DNA from: Simmondsia chinensis
Lineage: Eukaryota; Streptophyta; Magnoliopsida; Caryophyllales; Simmondsiaceae
Direction of reading: 5' to 3'
Assembly (NCBI GenBank): GCA_018398585.1
Contig: JAGTTD010000013.1
Coordinates: 11,227,237 to 11,291,236, forward strand
Length of the DNA: 64,000 nt
Below the pieces are notes generated by a model. It made no database searches. It had not been told where the DNA came from and saw nothing but the letters and a program-made list of their open reading frames with translations. The position numbers and the translations under genes are program-made. Each line of letters starts with the position of its first letter. The stretch's first letter is position 1. Of the stretch, positions 1 through 9,591 are shown in pieces.

Positions 1-193
1 AAGCAAAGAATGTCAAACTTGAAACAAGTACCTCTACTTACATTATTTTTCAATTCATTCTTACCAGCCCGATGATGATCAAAAGTAACATTTTCCAACA
101 AGAGTTGGAGCAGCAACAATATGGTCAATTATGCAGAGATTAATAGCTCCGACAATGCATAATTGCTTCCATTACAAGGAAGATCAAACTTAC

Positions 194-2187
194 CTCCTTT
201 GAATACATTGAATTCTGATCATTTGATGCCAATATCTCATCCCATTCAAGAGTCTTGATTTCCTGAAATCTCATCTCATGAAGTCCGATGTTGAAACTGT
301 CACCAGAATCTGTTGTTTTCACCATATCAAAAGGTCAATGGCAAGAAGGCACTGCTCACTTCATTTTACTTATGTATAAATCATAAATTCTACCTCTTCC
401 TTGCTTCATGCCACCACAATATGAGGGACAAGTCTCATCATCATCTTTTGCGAACAAAATCTGCGGAGCCGAAGGCTGAAGGAAATCCCAACTCGAGTTC
501 AAGTTCACTGGAGTGACTGGAGATCCCTGTACTAACCATGTTGCAAAATATGGCAAACTTCTTAATGATACTGAAGTTTTCTTGTAAATGCAGAGTTGAA
601 AAAGATGGTGTGCCATATTTCAATTGAATGGAAAAGATTAACCAAGATTTATTGTACAAAAAATGCAAATATTATTGATCTCAAAACTTATTAAAGGGTG
701 TACTGAAATCAAATATTATGTCCCTGATTTAGGTTAGGCTTCTCAGAGACAAAAATTTGTCACTAACACCATTCTTTTTTCTTTTCTTTTGGTATAAACA
801 TATATGAATCAAAATCTACACAGAAAGATGCCTTTTTTTTTGGGGGGGTGGGGGGGGGGGGGGGGGGGGGGGGGGTTGACTAAACATGGCAAAAGGCCTA
901 TAGTCACGAAAATTAAAACTTAACACAAGGCAAAAAATGATAAAATCAAACTAATACCATTCTGCATGACTAATTTTTCAAATATCCAAGATAAGTAATT
1001 TACTATATTTTATATGACAAACATTGATTCAATGTGGCCTGATATTGCAAAAAACACCCTAGATTCTTGAGGATACAAAAGGAAAAGCCACTTCTGAAAA
1101 GTAAGCATAGTAATAAGCCAACTTCATAAAAATTGTGTGAAACATGCACCAATAGTTTGGATTCACGAAGTTCAATTTTAATGCACGTACAATCATTTTA
1201 GGACTTTTCACTAGTCAATGTCCATTTAATAGACACAAAATATTGAATTGATGCCAGCTAGTATCATCAGCTTGCACATTTAGCCAAAAAAATGAGACTG
1301 GAAAGTCATGTCCTTGCTATTAAATGGACTATGATTTCTGAACCATCATAATTTATACAATCTACTTTTTTTTGGCTCGTAAATGTCTGACTTCACATAT
1401 GACAAGAGCCCATCGAAAAGAAGTTGTTAGTTTGATGTTCAAAACTTATTCACCATATAACATGGTTGAGAAGTCAACAAGTAATTTCATTTGACCTCTT
1501 CAATCATAGCCAATGTGTTATTTTGATAATCCAATCAAAGAAAGAAAAAGAGGGATGGGGATGGTTTCTGTTCATGTCATGGAAACTATCGGCGACTTTA
1601 CTGTCATTCTTTGAGTTAACTGTGTTTTGGTTTTAGAAAACCGAGAAAAATATAGGAGACAACATTCCTCTCCCTACCTAACTTAAAACAAAAGACACAA
1701 ACCAGTAGAAATTGGTATGTTGATTCTACTAAATATCACTTCTGTTTCTTTTTTTTTTTTTTTTTTCATGTTCATTATATCTAATACACAAAAATGTATT
1801 ACCTCCAAAAATGTACAAGCAAAGCTCTTGGATTTCAGGCTAACCAAACATGTCCAAGCCATTAGATTATCAACTATATGAAGGTCTATCAAGCCAACCT
1901 CTTGGATTTCAGGGTCGTGAACAAGGACTATGTGCTCCAAAGCTTTGCAAAGATGGAAAGCACAAAATGAGTTGTTCATATCCAGAAAAGCATATCGAGT
2001 GTAAGGCTTAAAATTCGCATAGAACACTTCCTAGAATATATTAAGCTCATTAGCTAGACTTTCAAATCATGAAAGTATTAAGTGTTTGTCCCATGACATA
2101 CTTATCAAGCAACCAATAACACCAGCGAACAAAGCTTGGGTTATCTTCACCATATGCATAATATACGTGCACTATTTCTTCAGAACC
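194..2187 (-). pseudogene. CAMTA-type transcription activator fragment (four degenerate exons)
   Basis: On the minus strand four blocks read in the order of a calmodulin-binding transcription activator (CAMTA5/6-like branch). 2187-2102 encodes the end of the CG-1 DNA-binding domain (YYAYGEDNPSF then CYWLLDK). 1942-1899 continues it (LEHIVLVH). 526-394 carries GSPVTPVNLNSS and 296-194 carries EMRFQEIKTLEWDEIL. Donor-like GTATGT, GTAGAA and GTAAGT follow blocks 1, 3 and 4; CAG acceptors precede 526 and 296. The TIG, ankyrin and IQ parts would lie left of base 1. Signs of decay: no exons for the first half of CG-1 are visible up to 2750, no AG acceptor precedes 2187, the 2102/1942 junction is one base out of frame, and the usual Tyr-Arg after HIVLVH reads Asp-Pro. 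The family comprises Ca2+/calmodulin-responsive nuclear activators. Identity is fairly sure; pseudogene status is inference. Confidence 0.72.
842..875. repeat. Homopolymer G tract (G7-T-G26)
   Basis: Seven G, one T, then 26 consecutive G, preceded by a run of T. It falls in the presumed intron of the CAMTA fragment. It could form G-quadruplexes, but such a long run is also a common place for sequencing or assembly error. Confidence 0.9.
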
Positions 2188-2621
2188 AAGTTGTAATATA
2201 AAATGGAAGACACACACAGCAGTACAGCCTCAAATTTTAAGAAGAAAAATTGAATAAATAAAAGAGCTCCGGCTAGTGTTTAACGGCAGAGTAGGGAAAC
2301 TATAATCTATGTAAGTAGAGAAAGTGGATGGAAACAAGTCTCCATCTCTTAAGAATTACTAGACATCCCAAACTAATATCGCGACAAAGTTGAATTGAGC
2401 AACTAAATTACAATCAGATCATAGAGCATCTGTACTTTAAAGCGTTTTTAATGATAATAATGTCAATTGAATAGATATTGCAATGATTTGTTTGTATTTC
2501 TATAGCTTTAACCATAAGTTTGATTATATTATATTCAATTCAAGCTAGGAGATGAAAAGTTTTCAGTAAAATGCTGAATAATTGGCATCGAAGCTAAGTA
2601 TTTCATTATTAGTACTTCAAA
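2188..2621. other. Non-coding stretch, nothing recognised
   Basis: AT-rich sequence between the CAMTA fragment and the 28-bp tandem repeat. I looked here on the minus strand for the missing first half of the CG-1 domain and did not find it. Confidence 0.5.
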
Positions 2622-2705
2622 CACTCATGATTCTCTGAAACAAGTATTTCACTCATGATTCTCTGAAACAAGTATTTCACTCATGATTCTCTGAAACAAG
2701 TATTT
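2622..2705. repeat. Tandem repeat, 3 x 28 bp, exact
   Basis: Three consecutive identical 28-bp copies (2622-2649, 2650-2677, 2678-2705), each beginning CACTCATGATTCTCTG. Exact identity suggests a recent slippage or duplication. No coding role is apparent. Confidence 0.95.
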
Positions 2706-2759
2706 AGATCTGGGCCAAACTAGCCCATCCAAATAGTCATACGATATACAAGAGCTCCT

Positions 2760-3466
2760 TCAATGACAAGTTTTGGTGGTCGGTGTCAAAGGTCCCGAAT
2801 CTGTAGTCTCCATTCCATTTCCTGTCGTATCGTTCTTTGAAGCTTTGGTGGTGGTTTGATCGTCGCCATTCTGCTCCTCTAGCGCCACTAGAGATAGATC
2901 GTGCATCTTTACCTTGATTTCGGTCTGAAGTGGTGGCTCTGGTGCGTCATCAGGCCTGATGTTCTTGTCTGTGGCCTCGTACAAATTATCAATCATCACC
3001 GATTAGGTAATTTGCTTCAATTTAACACAATTTCTAGCACGCTCTTGCATCTTCTCTAATTGTGCCATTATCTTTGCAAATTCCGGTTGTACTTTTGCAA
3101 TTGCAATCAGATCAAATGCCATTTTTGGCTCGGATTCAATCACCCATAGTTAAAGGATCACAACTCTGATACTAATGGTGCAGTTAAACTATATTTTATC
3201 TAGAATTTAGGGAGATAGAAGAGGAAATTGAGGGAGAAATAGAGAGAATACTAAGGGACAGAGAGTGTTTGATTAAATATTCCAAAATTATGCCTCTCAA
3301 TACAACCTAATGGGCGTATTTATAGATGGGGAGGGGAATAACGAACTAATATTTTAATTACGTAATAAAAGAGAAAATAACCTAGATTATTACTAAATAA
3401 AACTATTTATTAAAATGCTATTTAATCACATGTCTAACACATGATTAACTTATTTTTCCTATATTA
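2760..3466 (-). mobile_element. TRIM-sized LTR retroelement fragment (5' LTR plus start of internal region)
   Basis: Minus-strand 5' end of a small LTR element related to the pair at 53.6-56.3 kb. The shared LTR features are a start like TAATATAGG/TGATACAGG, then a segment with TTAGAC, GTGATTAA and a short TATA-containing leader. The LTR (3466-3179) ends TGCA. Next comes a primer-binding-like site containing TAGTATCAGAG, similar to initiator-Met tRNA sites. The internal region encodes a short frame beginning MAFDLIAIAKVQPEF, interrupted by one stop, then an acidic, Thr-rich stretch to 2760 (GNGMETTDSGPLTPTTKTCH at its end). I recognise no gag or pol domain. No 3' LTR is visible, so the element is truncated. 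Family membership rests on LTR similarity seen by eye. Confidence 0.65.
3179..3466 (-). repeat. 5' LTR of the TRIM-sized fragment
   Basis: About 288 bp, close to the 286-bp LTRs of the inner element at 54.2-55.6 kb. It begins TAATATAGG and ends CTGCA in minus-strand reading. A TATA-like ATCTATAAATA lies near 3324-3334 (plus-strand reading TATTTATAGAT). Confidence 0.6.
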
Positions 3467-3496
3467 AAAGAAGGATAGATAGAAAACCACGAAGAG

Positions 3497-3912
3497 TGAT
3501 AGGATCCGAGATAGAATCCTATCCAATGAATCTATCCAACACTCCAATCAATCAAGCCAACATTCAATCAAATCAATACTCACAATCAAAACACACAATT
3601 GATCACAAATCCAACACAAGATCAATACTAAGGCCTACGGGATAGCTAGATTGCTATCCCGTTGTGTATATATTGGATATTATAAAATAAATACAAGTGT
3701 AGAGAAAGGAGGAGAGATTGAAGAAGAAGAAAGGGGTAGAAAAGAGAGAGAAGGAGATTACACATTCATCAAGCATATGCCTTCTCCCTAAGGCTAACTA
3801 CTTATTTATAGTGGTTGGAGTTAGTTATATTATGGCTCAGGTGGCCGTGAAGGGGTTATCAGGTCAGATTGGCACCATGGGTTAATGGTGGGCTGGGCCC
3901 ATTCGTAACCAT
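3497..3912 (-). repeat. 3' LTR of the chromovirus
   Basis: About 416 bp with TG...CA ends: plus-strand TGATAGGATCC at 3497 and CGTAACCA at 3912. It is preceded on the minus strand by GTGTCCAGGGGGTA, a polypurine tract typical of chromoviruses. A TATA-like TATAAATAAG lies near 3804-3813 in minus reading. The internal part contains a palindromic CGGGATAGC/GCTATCCCG pair around 3638-3661. Confidence 0.75.
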
Positions 3913-3948
3913 ACCCCCTGGACACGACCCTTGTCCGCAAGGGTCAAA

Positions 3949-4227
3949 CTACGGAAAACGGAGCAGTAGGTCATAGAGGAATTCCCAGGTGGAGTCTTCA
4001 ATAGGTTGTCCGGCCCATTGAACCAACACTGGGGTAGCAGCAAGACGCCTACGGCAAACTACCCGGCAATCAAGGATGCACACAGGTTGAGGCGCAACCG
4101 GGATTGGTGGCCACTCAGCAGGAAGTGGTGTAGAGTTGGCGGGGATACTAGTACAACGTTTGAGAAATGAAAACGTGCACAGTATGATGGATGGTGGCAC
4201 GAGCAGGCAAATCAAGCATGTAGGCAA
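3949..4227 (-). pseudogene. Integrase C-terminal chromodomain remnant
   Basis: A 92-residue frame ending VQWAGQPIEDSTWEFLYDL, which matches the chromodomain consensus of chromoviral integrases (hydrophobic-Lys/Gln-Trp-x-Gly, then Thr-Trp-Glu). In active elements this domain steers integration to marked chromatin. It is out of frame with the integrase core upstream, so the polyprotein is broken. Confidence 0.7.
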
Positions 4228-4343
4228 CTAACACTATGCTGTTGATGATACAGAAAGGTCCAAAGAATCTTGGGGCGAGCTTGTGATATTGGCGGTTGGC
4301 AACACTACGTTGTCAGTAGGATTGAAGCTTTAACCACACATAG

Positions 4344-5483
4344 TCACCAATCTGGAACTCGCGTATAGAACGGTGATGATCGGCTTGTTGCTTCATGCCG
4401 TTTTAGGCGTGATGAAGGTTGTGTTTTGAGACAGCTTATAGACTCTTCTCGAGCAGTGAGGTTGCGATCCACCATGTCAAAAGCAGATTCGCTGAGTAGA
4501 TACGGAAGGTGGACTGGCGAAGTTTGTCCATAGAGGATCTCATACGGAGTTGCTTGAGCAGCGTAGTGAAAGGTGGTGTTGCACCACCGTTTGGCTAAGG
4601 GAAGCCAGCGTCGCCAATCTCGTGGGCACTCGCCAACCATACATCGCAAGTACATTTCAAGGCATCTGTTGAGCACCTCCGTCTGACCATTGGATTGCGG
4701 ATGATAAAAAGAAGAAAGATTCAACTGAGTGTCGAGGTGAGAGAAGAGTTCTTGCCACAGAGTACTGATGAAGATCGGATCACGGTCACTGACTAACAAA
4801 TCTGGTAGACCGTGCAGCCGACAAATCTGTTCTAAGAAAAGATGTGCAACATCAGCAGCTGAACACAGATGACGAAGAGCATGGAAGTGGGCGTCTTTGC
4901 TTAGGCGGTCTACAATTACCAGAATAACCGCGTACCTAAAAGAAGGTGGAAGGCCATCTATGAAGTCTAGAGAGATTCTACTCCAAACGGTACTCGGGAT
5001 CGGTAATGGCTGCAGCAATCCTGGCACGGCAATAGTGTCGTATTTGTTTTGTTGGCAAACGACACAGTTACTAACATACTCCTGGATATCTTGTTTAAGG
5101 CCAGGCCAATAAAAGAGCGCTTGGGCTTGCCTGTAAGTTGCCTCCATGCCAAAATATCCCCCATGTGGGGAATCATGCATCCAGAGTGGCATGGTACGGC
5201 ATAAAGAGGGATTGGCGCCAACGACAAGTAGCCCAAGATGGCGGAGCTGATCTTGGCGCCAAGTGAAGCGGGGATGTGATAATGGTTCTGCCAGCTTGTC
5301 ATTGATAATTTGGCGGAGCGCCTGGTCTTCACGCCAAGAAGCCTGTAAAGCCGCATAGAAATCTGATGATATGGCGGATAGCGCCATGCATAATACCTCT
5401 GAGCTTGATAGGTAGGGTAAGTCTTCAGCAGCCCGATTTTCAGTTCCCTTTTTGTACACGATGTCATAATCGATGTCGATCAA
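4344..5483 (-). CDS. Chromovirus integrase (with RNase H tail), uninterrupted 379-codon frame
   Basis: The frame starts in the RNase H tail (DIDYDIVYKKGTENRAAEDL). It runs through the HHCC zinc region (HDSPHGGYFG then CVVCQQNK) and the catalytic core. The acidic residues appear as Asp in SLDFIDGLP, Asp in VSDRDPIF and Glu in SNGQTEVLNR, so the DDE triad is present. It continues to YEILYGQTSPVHLPYL and then leaves frame. Integrase joins element cDNA to host DNA. This is the best-preserved part of the chromovirus, but without its N-terminal polyprotein it is not functional as it stands. Confidence 0.8.
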   Translation of the reverse strand: MIDIDYDIVYKKGTENRAAEDLPYLSSSEVLCMALSAISSDFYAALQASWREDQALRQIINDKLAEPLSHPRFTWRQDQLRHLGLLVVGANPSLCRTMPLWMHDSPHGGYFGMEATYRQAQALFYWPGLKQDIQEYVSNCVVCQQNKYDTIAVPGLLQPLPIPSTVWSRISLDFIDGLPPSFRYAVILVIVDRLSKDAHFHALRHLCSAADVAHLFLEQICRLHGLPDLLVSDRDPIFISTLWQELFSHLDTQLNLSSFYHPQSNGQTEVLNRCLEMYLRCMVGECPRDWRRWLPLAKRWCNTTFHYAAQATPYEILYGQTSPVHLPYLLSESAFDMVDRNLTAREESISCLKTQPSSRLKRHEATSRSSPFYTRVPDW

Positions 5484-6080
5484 ACTTGCAAGTTATAAGA
5501 ATTGGAGAGAAGTTGACAGATGTTGCTCTGAGAGGAACTTAAGACTCTGCTGATCTGTGAAAATGATGAAGTGGCAACCTGTGAGGTATTGTTGACACTT
5601 TTCTACTGCAAAGACTACAGCGAGAATTTCGAGTTCATATACGAATAAACATTAATGTCTTGGAGATAATGTTCTGCTGATGAAAGAAAAGGGATGCTCT
5701 TCCTACATAAGTATGGCACCAATTCCAACTCCCGAGGCATCAATCTCGATTACAAATATTTTTTCAAAATCTGGGAGTGCCAAAATCGGAGCTGAAGTGA
5801 GGGCGCGCTTGGGATGCTCAAATGGCGAAATCAACTTCCGGATTCCACCCGAAATTATTCTTGTTGAGCAACTTGGTCAAAGGGCGGGTGATGATTCTAT
5901 ATTGTGCAATAAAAAGCCTATGGCATCCTGAGAGGCCCAGGAATCCATGGAGCTGCTTGATTGTAGTTGGGCGAGGTCATCTAGCTACTGCCGCCAACTT
6001 TTTCGGATCTGTGGCTACTCCGTCCCCTAGCACAAAATGGCCGAGATATTGGATGCGTCGAGAGCCAAAGTTGCACTCTA
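5484..6080 (-). pseudogene. Chromovirus reverse transcriptase end and RNase H, degenerate
   Basis: Minus-strand reading across frames gives the RT thumb ([24 protein letters not shown]) and the RNase H start ([15 protein letters not shown]). It then gives EILAVVFAVEKCQQYLTG and IIFTDQQSLKFL. The order matches gypsy pol. Stops and shifts break it, and it is severed at about 6080 by the copia sequence. Confidence 0.7.
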
Positions 6081-6180
6081 AACTATATCTGTTGATGAAT
6101 TTTAGAGAAACCTACTGAGCAAAGAATGAGTAGATAGGGAATTATCTGATTCTGTTTATAACTCAGGTAGAGGTTTATTT

Positions 6181-7255
6181 GTGAGGTGGAGAACCGAGTA
6201 TGAACATAGTGGAAGCAAGTCTAAGTCTAGGTATCAAGACCTAACCTGTAACTACTGTCATAAGAAAGGGCACATTAAGAAAGATTGTTACAAGCTTAAG
6301 AGAAAATTAGAAGCAGATAACAGGTCTAACCAGAGATCCATAGCAGCTAGTGTTGTGAATGGTGAGAATGAAGATTTTCTATTGTCTGTGTCTGAACCTC
6401 AGTCCAATTTGAAAAAATAGTTGGATTTTGGATTCGGGTTGCTCCTATAATGTTTGTCCCAATCGATATTGGTTTTCCACATATGAGTCTATTCAAGGTG
6501 GAGTTGCTTTGATGGGTAATGATAATCCATGCAAAGTTTTGGGTATAGGAACAATTCATTTTAGGATGTTCGATGGCGCTATCAGAGTTTTGGGCGATGT
6601 TCGTCATGTTCCTGATTTGAAGAAGAATCTCATATCATTAGGTACTCTTGAGTCTAAAGGATATAGGTACATAGCTGAAAGTGGAGTTTTGAGGGTCGTT
6701 AAGGGTGCAATGACAGTTATGAAGGGCAAAAGGTTAGGTACTCTGTATAAGCTTGTTGGTTCCACAATTGTTAGATCTGTTGCAGTATCTTCATCATCCT
6801 TGTTGTTGACAGAACCAGAGATCACAAATTTAGGACGTTTGAGATTGGATCATTCGGGTGATAGGGGTCTGTCTGAGCATAGTGTGAGGGGCTCTTTGTG
6901 TGGTTAGTCTACAGGACTGGTGGTATGTGAACAAGGGCTTTATGGGAAGTAGAAAGGTTTTCGCTTCAAACAATTCCTGACAAGTAGACGTGTCACGTTT
7001 GGTGAGTCTTTGTTATTATCTCCACAGAAGATGGCATTAGTTGTTTGTGATTCAGGTCAAGTGAGTAAGCCAGAGGGAGTTCAGTTCAGTAACACAGTTC
7101 AGCAGCAGGCGGCTGTTTTAGATAATGTGTCAAGAGCCAATTTAGAGAAGAAGAAGATTGGCATTGCTGATAACCTCTCAGATATGTTCACTCAGTTTTT
7201 ACCTAACAGGAAGTTCAAGCTTCCCTCAGTTAGGTTTCGTACTTCGTTGAGATAA
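6181..7255 (+). pseudogene. Copia copy A: gag zinc knuckle, protease, pre-integrase, tail
   Basis: The zinc knuckle CNYCHKKGHIKKDC (6244-6300) is intact here. A stop at 6418 separates it from the protease (DSGCSYNVCPNRYW, from 6428). A region with FRMFDGAIRVLGDVRHVPDL and a pre-integrase part (LRLDHSGDRGLSEHSV) follow. Further stops lie near 6905 and 6950. The tail to 7255 carries VRFRTSLR. Integrase core, RT and RNase H are missing. Compared with copy B the zinc knuckle is better kept here and the reading frame worse. Confidence 0.75.
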
Positions 7256-7330
7256 CCCCATGTGTGGGGGTTTAGTCGAGAAGGTGGAGAAAATTTTTTT
7301 ATGTATGTAATTTGAGCCAAGGTGGAGATT

Positions 7331-7919
7331 TGTTAGGTTATGTCTCAAATTACTTGTTTTAATTTTATGGGGTTGCCGTAGGGTTACCGATCTATCGGGA
7401 GGGAATCCGACCGATTGGGTGATTTAAGGAAAGATTCGGGATTTTTTGCCAAGAGAGGGTCGATCGATCGGCACTTGGCCAATCGATCGGGAGTCGTTTT
7501 TCGCAAACCCTAGCCATCTTCTATAAATAAGGGCTTAGGGTTTCAGCTTAGGTGAGTTCAACTCCAATTATGATCCAATCAAAGGTGAGGCACCGCCATT
7601 GAAAGAAAAGAGGTGATTTCGTAATTCCTCCAAGATTTTGAGTGCTACGAGAGTTCAGAGGAAGTGATTGTAATTCTTCCATATATCTCGTTCTGGGAAG
7701 TGTCGTTGTAATTCTTCCATTCAGTTAATAAAGAATCTCCATCTCAGCCCGTGGTTTTCTCCCCTCTCGATTGTAGAGGGGTTTCCACGTAAATATTGTG
7801 TGCTCTTGTTTTGTTTTTTCTTTCTCCATATTTGTTTATTCTCGTTTTGTATGAGTCATATTATTTGAATCGAATCAAGTTATCAGGGTTTCACGATTCC
7901 GCATCATGTTTTCCTAACA
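7331..7919 (+). repeat. Copia LTR shared by the two copies
   Basis: 589 bp, beginning TGTTAGG and ending CCTAACA as perfect inverted termini. It is preceded by a purine-rich tract (AAGGTGGAGATT) and followed by the primer-binding site. A TATA-like TATAAATA lies at about 7522-7529. Just upstream (7389-7495) are several copies of a CGATCGATCGG-type motif. The 3' part contains TTTCCACGTAAATATTG, also seen in the LTR fragment near 47.7 kb. Confidence 0.9.
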
Positions 7920-7921
7920 AA

Positions 7922-7935
7922 TTGGTATCAGAGCC
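7922..7935 (+). promoter_or_regulatory. Primer-binding site (initiator-Met tRNA type)
   Basis: TTGGTATCAGAGCC sits two bases after the LTR end. It is complementary to the 3' end of initiator methionine tRNA, as is usual for copia elements. Confidence 0.88.
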
Positions 7936-7957
7936 CTGTTTATTTCGATTTGATAAT

Positions 7958-8355
7958 ATGACGTCTGCAATTAGATCTGAAATTGAGAAGTTTGGTGGTT
8001 AAGGGAGCTTTAGTTCGGGCAGGTTCAGGTTAAGAGCATCTTGATTCAGAATGGCTTGAAGAAAGCTTTAGATGGAAAAGAGAAGAAATCAGAGAATCTT
8101 ACAGAAGCACAATGGGAGGAGTTAGATGAGAAGGCGCTCGCAGCAATTTAGATGTGTCTTACCGATGACGTTTTGACAGAAGTTCTGGAAGTGAAGACTG
8201 CTAAGGAGTTGTGGGAGAAATTGCAGGATATGTTCTGTTTCAAGTCTGTCTCCAACAAACTCGCAGTTAAGCGCCAGCTGTTCACGTTTCGTATGTCAGA
8301 AGGTACGTCACTTAGAACCACGTCAGTGAATTTAATTCAATTATTCAAGATTTGA
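7958..8355 (+). pseudogene. Copia copy B gag, N-terminal part
   Basis: The gag start ATG at 7958 gives MTSAIRSEIEKFGG and then a stop after 15 codons. Further gag sequence continues across frames (LTDDVLTEVLEVKTAKELWE, then MFCFKSVSNKLAVKRQL), the usual copia capsid layout. At least three stops or shifts break it before the long frame beginning at 8352. Confidence 0.75.
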
Positions 8356-9443
8356 AAGAATTGGATGATGTTCCTAAGGATGAAGATCAGGCAATGTTGT
8401 TGTTATGTTCTCTCTCTGCTTCATATAAGGGTTTTGTAGAAAGCATGATTTATGGTGGTAGACAAACTATATCTGTTGATGAAGTTAAGAGAAACCTACT
8501 GTATAAAGAACGAGTAGATAGGGAATTATCTGATTCTGTTTATAACTCAGGTAGTGGTTTATTTGTGAGGGGGAGAACCAAGTATGATCGTAGTGGAAGC
8601 AAGTCTAAGTCTAGGTATGAAGACCTAACCTATAACTACTATCATAAGAAAGGGCACATTAAGAAAAACTGTTATAAGCTTAAGAGAAAATTAGAAGCAG
8701 ATAACAGGTCTGACCAGAGATCCATAGCAGCTGGTGTTGTGAATGGTGAGAATGAAGATTTTCTATTGTCTATGTCTAAACCTCAGTCCAATTTGAAAAA
8801 TAGTTGGATTTTAGATTCGGGTTGCTCCTATCATGTCTGTCCCAATCGGGATTGGTTTTCCACGTATGAGTTTATTCAAGGTGGAGTTGCTTTGATGGGT
8901 AATGATAATCCATGCAAAGTTTTGGGTATAGGAACAATTCGTTTTAGGATGTTTGATGGCACTATCAGGGTTTTGGGCGATGTTCGCCATGTTCCTGATT
9001 TGAAGAAGAATCTCATATCTTTAGGTGCTCTTGAGTCTAAAGGGTATTGGTACACAGCTGAAAGTGGAGTTTTGAGGGTCGTTAAGGGTGCATTGACAGT
9101 TATGGAGGGCAGAAGGTTAGGTACTTTGTATGAGCTTATCGGTTCCACGGTGGTTAGATCTGTTGCAGTATCTTCATCATCCTTGTTGTTAACAGAACCA
9201 GAGATCACAAATTTAGGACGTTTGAGATTGGATCATTCGGGTGATAGGGGTCTATCTGAGCACAGTGTGAGGGGCTCTTTGTGTGGTCATTCTACAGGAC
9301 TGGTGGTATGTGAACAAGGGCTTTATGGGAAGCAAAAAGGTTTTCGCTTCAAACAATTCCTGATGAGTAGACGTGTCACGTTTGGTGAGTCTTCGTTATT
9401 GTCTTCACAGAAGATGTCATCAGTTGTTTGTGATTCAGATTAG
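8352..9443 (+). CDS. Copia copy B: gag C-terminus, protease, pre-integrase, open 363 codons
   Basis: A long open frame. It contains the gag end (KELDDVPKDEDQAMLLLCSL) and a zinc knuckle whose first two cysteines have become tyrosine (YNYYHKKGHIKKNC). It also contains the aspartic protease (WILDSGCSYHVCPNRDW, catalytic DSG) and a pre-integrase segment (LRLDHSGDRGLSEHSV). It then passes straight to SRRVTFGESS, normally near the integrase end. The whole integrase core, RT and RNase H are skipped in frame. An open frame in a deleted polyprotein suggests the deletion arose in a copy still under selection, or by chance; I cannot tell which. It lies upstream of a truncated Athila LTR. Confidence 0.75.
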   Translation: MKELDDVPKDEDQAMLLLCSLSASYKGFVESMIYGGRQTISVDEVKRNLLYKERVDRELSDSVYNSGSGLFVRGRTKYDRSGSKSKSRYEDLTYNYYHKKGHIKKNCYKLKRKLEADNRSDQRSIAAGVVNGENEDFLLSMSKPQSNLKNSWILDSGCSYHVCPNRDWFSTYEFIQGGVALMGNDNPCKVLGIGTIRFRMFDGTIRVLGDVRHVPDLKKNLISLGALESKGYWYTAESGVLRVVKGALTVMEGRRLGTLYELIGSTVVRSVAVSSSSLLLTEPEITNLGRLRLDHSGDRGLSEHSVRGSLCGHSTGLVVCEQGLYGKQKGFRFKQFLMSRRVTFGESSLLSSQKMSSVVCDSD

Positions 9444-9591
9444 GTGAGTAAGCCAGAGGGAGTTCAGTTCAGTAACACAGTTCAGCAGCAGGCCGCTGTT
9501 TCAGTTAAAGTGTCAAGAGCCAATTCAGAGAAAGATTGGCATTGCTGATAACCTCTCAGATATGTTCACTCAGTTTCTACCTAACAGAAAG

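Larger units (their letters stand above)
3497..6080 (-). mobile_element. Ty3/gypsy chromovirus, 3' half (RT end, RNase H, integrase, chromodomain, 3' LTR)
   Basis: Domains follow in gypsy order on the minus strand: the end of reverse transcriptase (about 6080-5930), RNase H (5930-5480), integrase (5483-4344), a chromodomain-like tail (4227-3949), a polypurine tract (about 3930-3913) and an LTR (3912-3497). The element is cut at about 6080, where copia sequence begins. The 5' LTR, gag and protease are therefore missing from the window. Stops and frameshifts are frequent. The chromodomain marks it as a chromovirus; I cannot place it further without a tree. Confidence 0.85.

Noticed and set aside
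1683..2027. A 114-codon minus-strand frame as one protein
   Set aside because: Only a 44-bp block inside it matches CAMTA; the rest crosses presumed intron and a T run.
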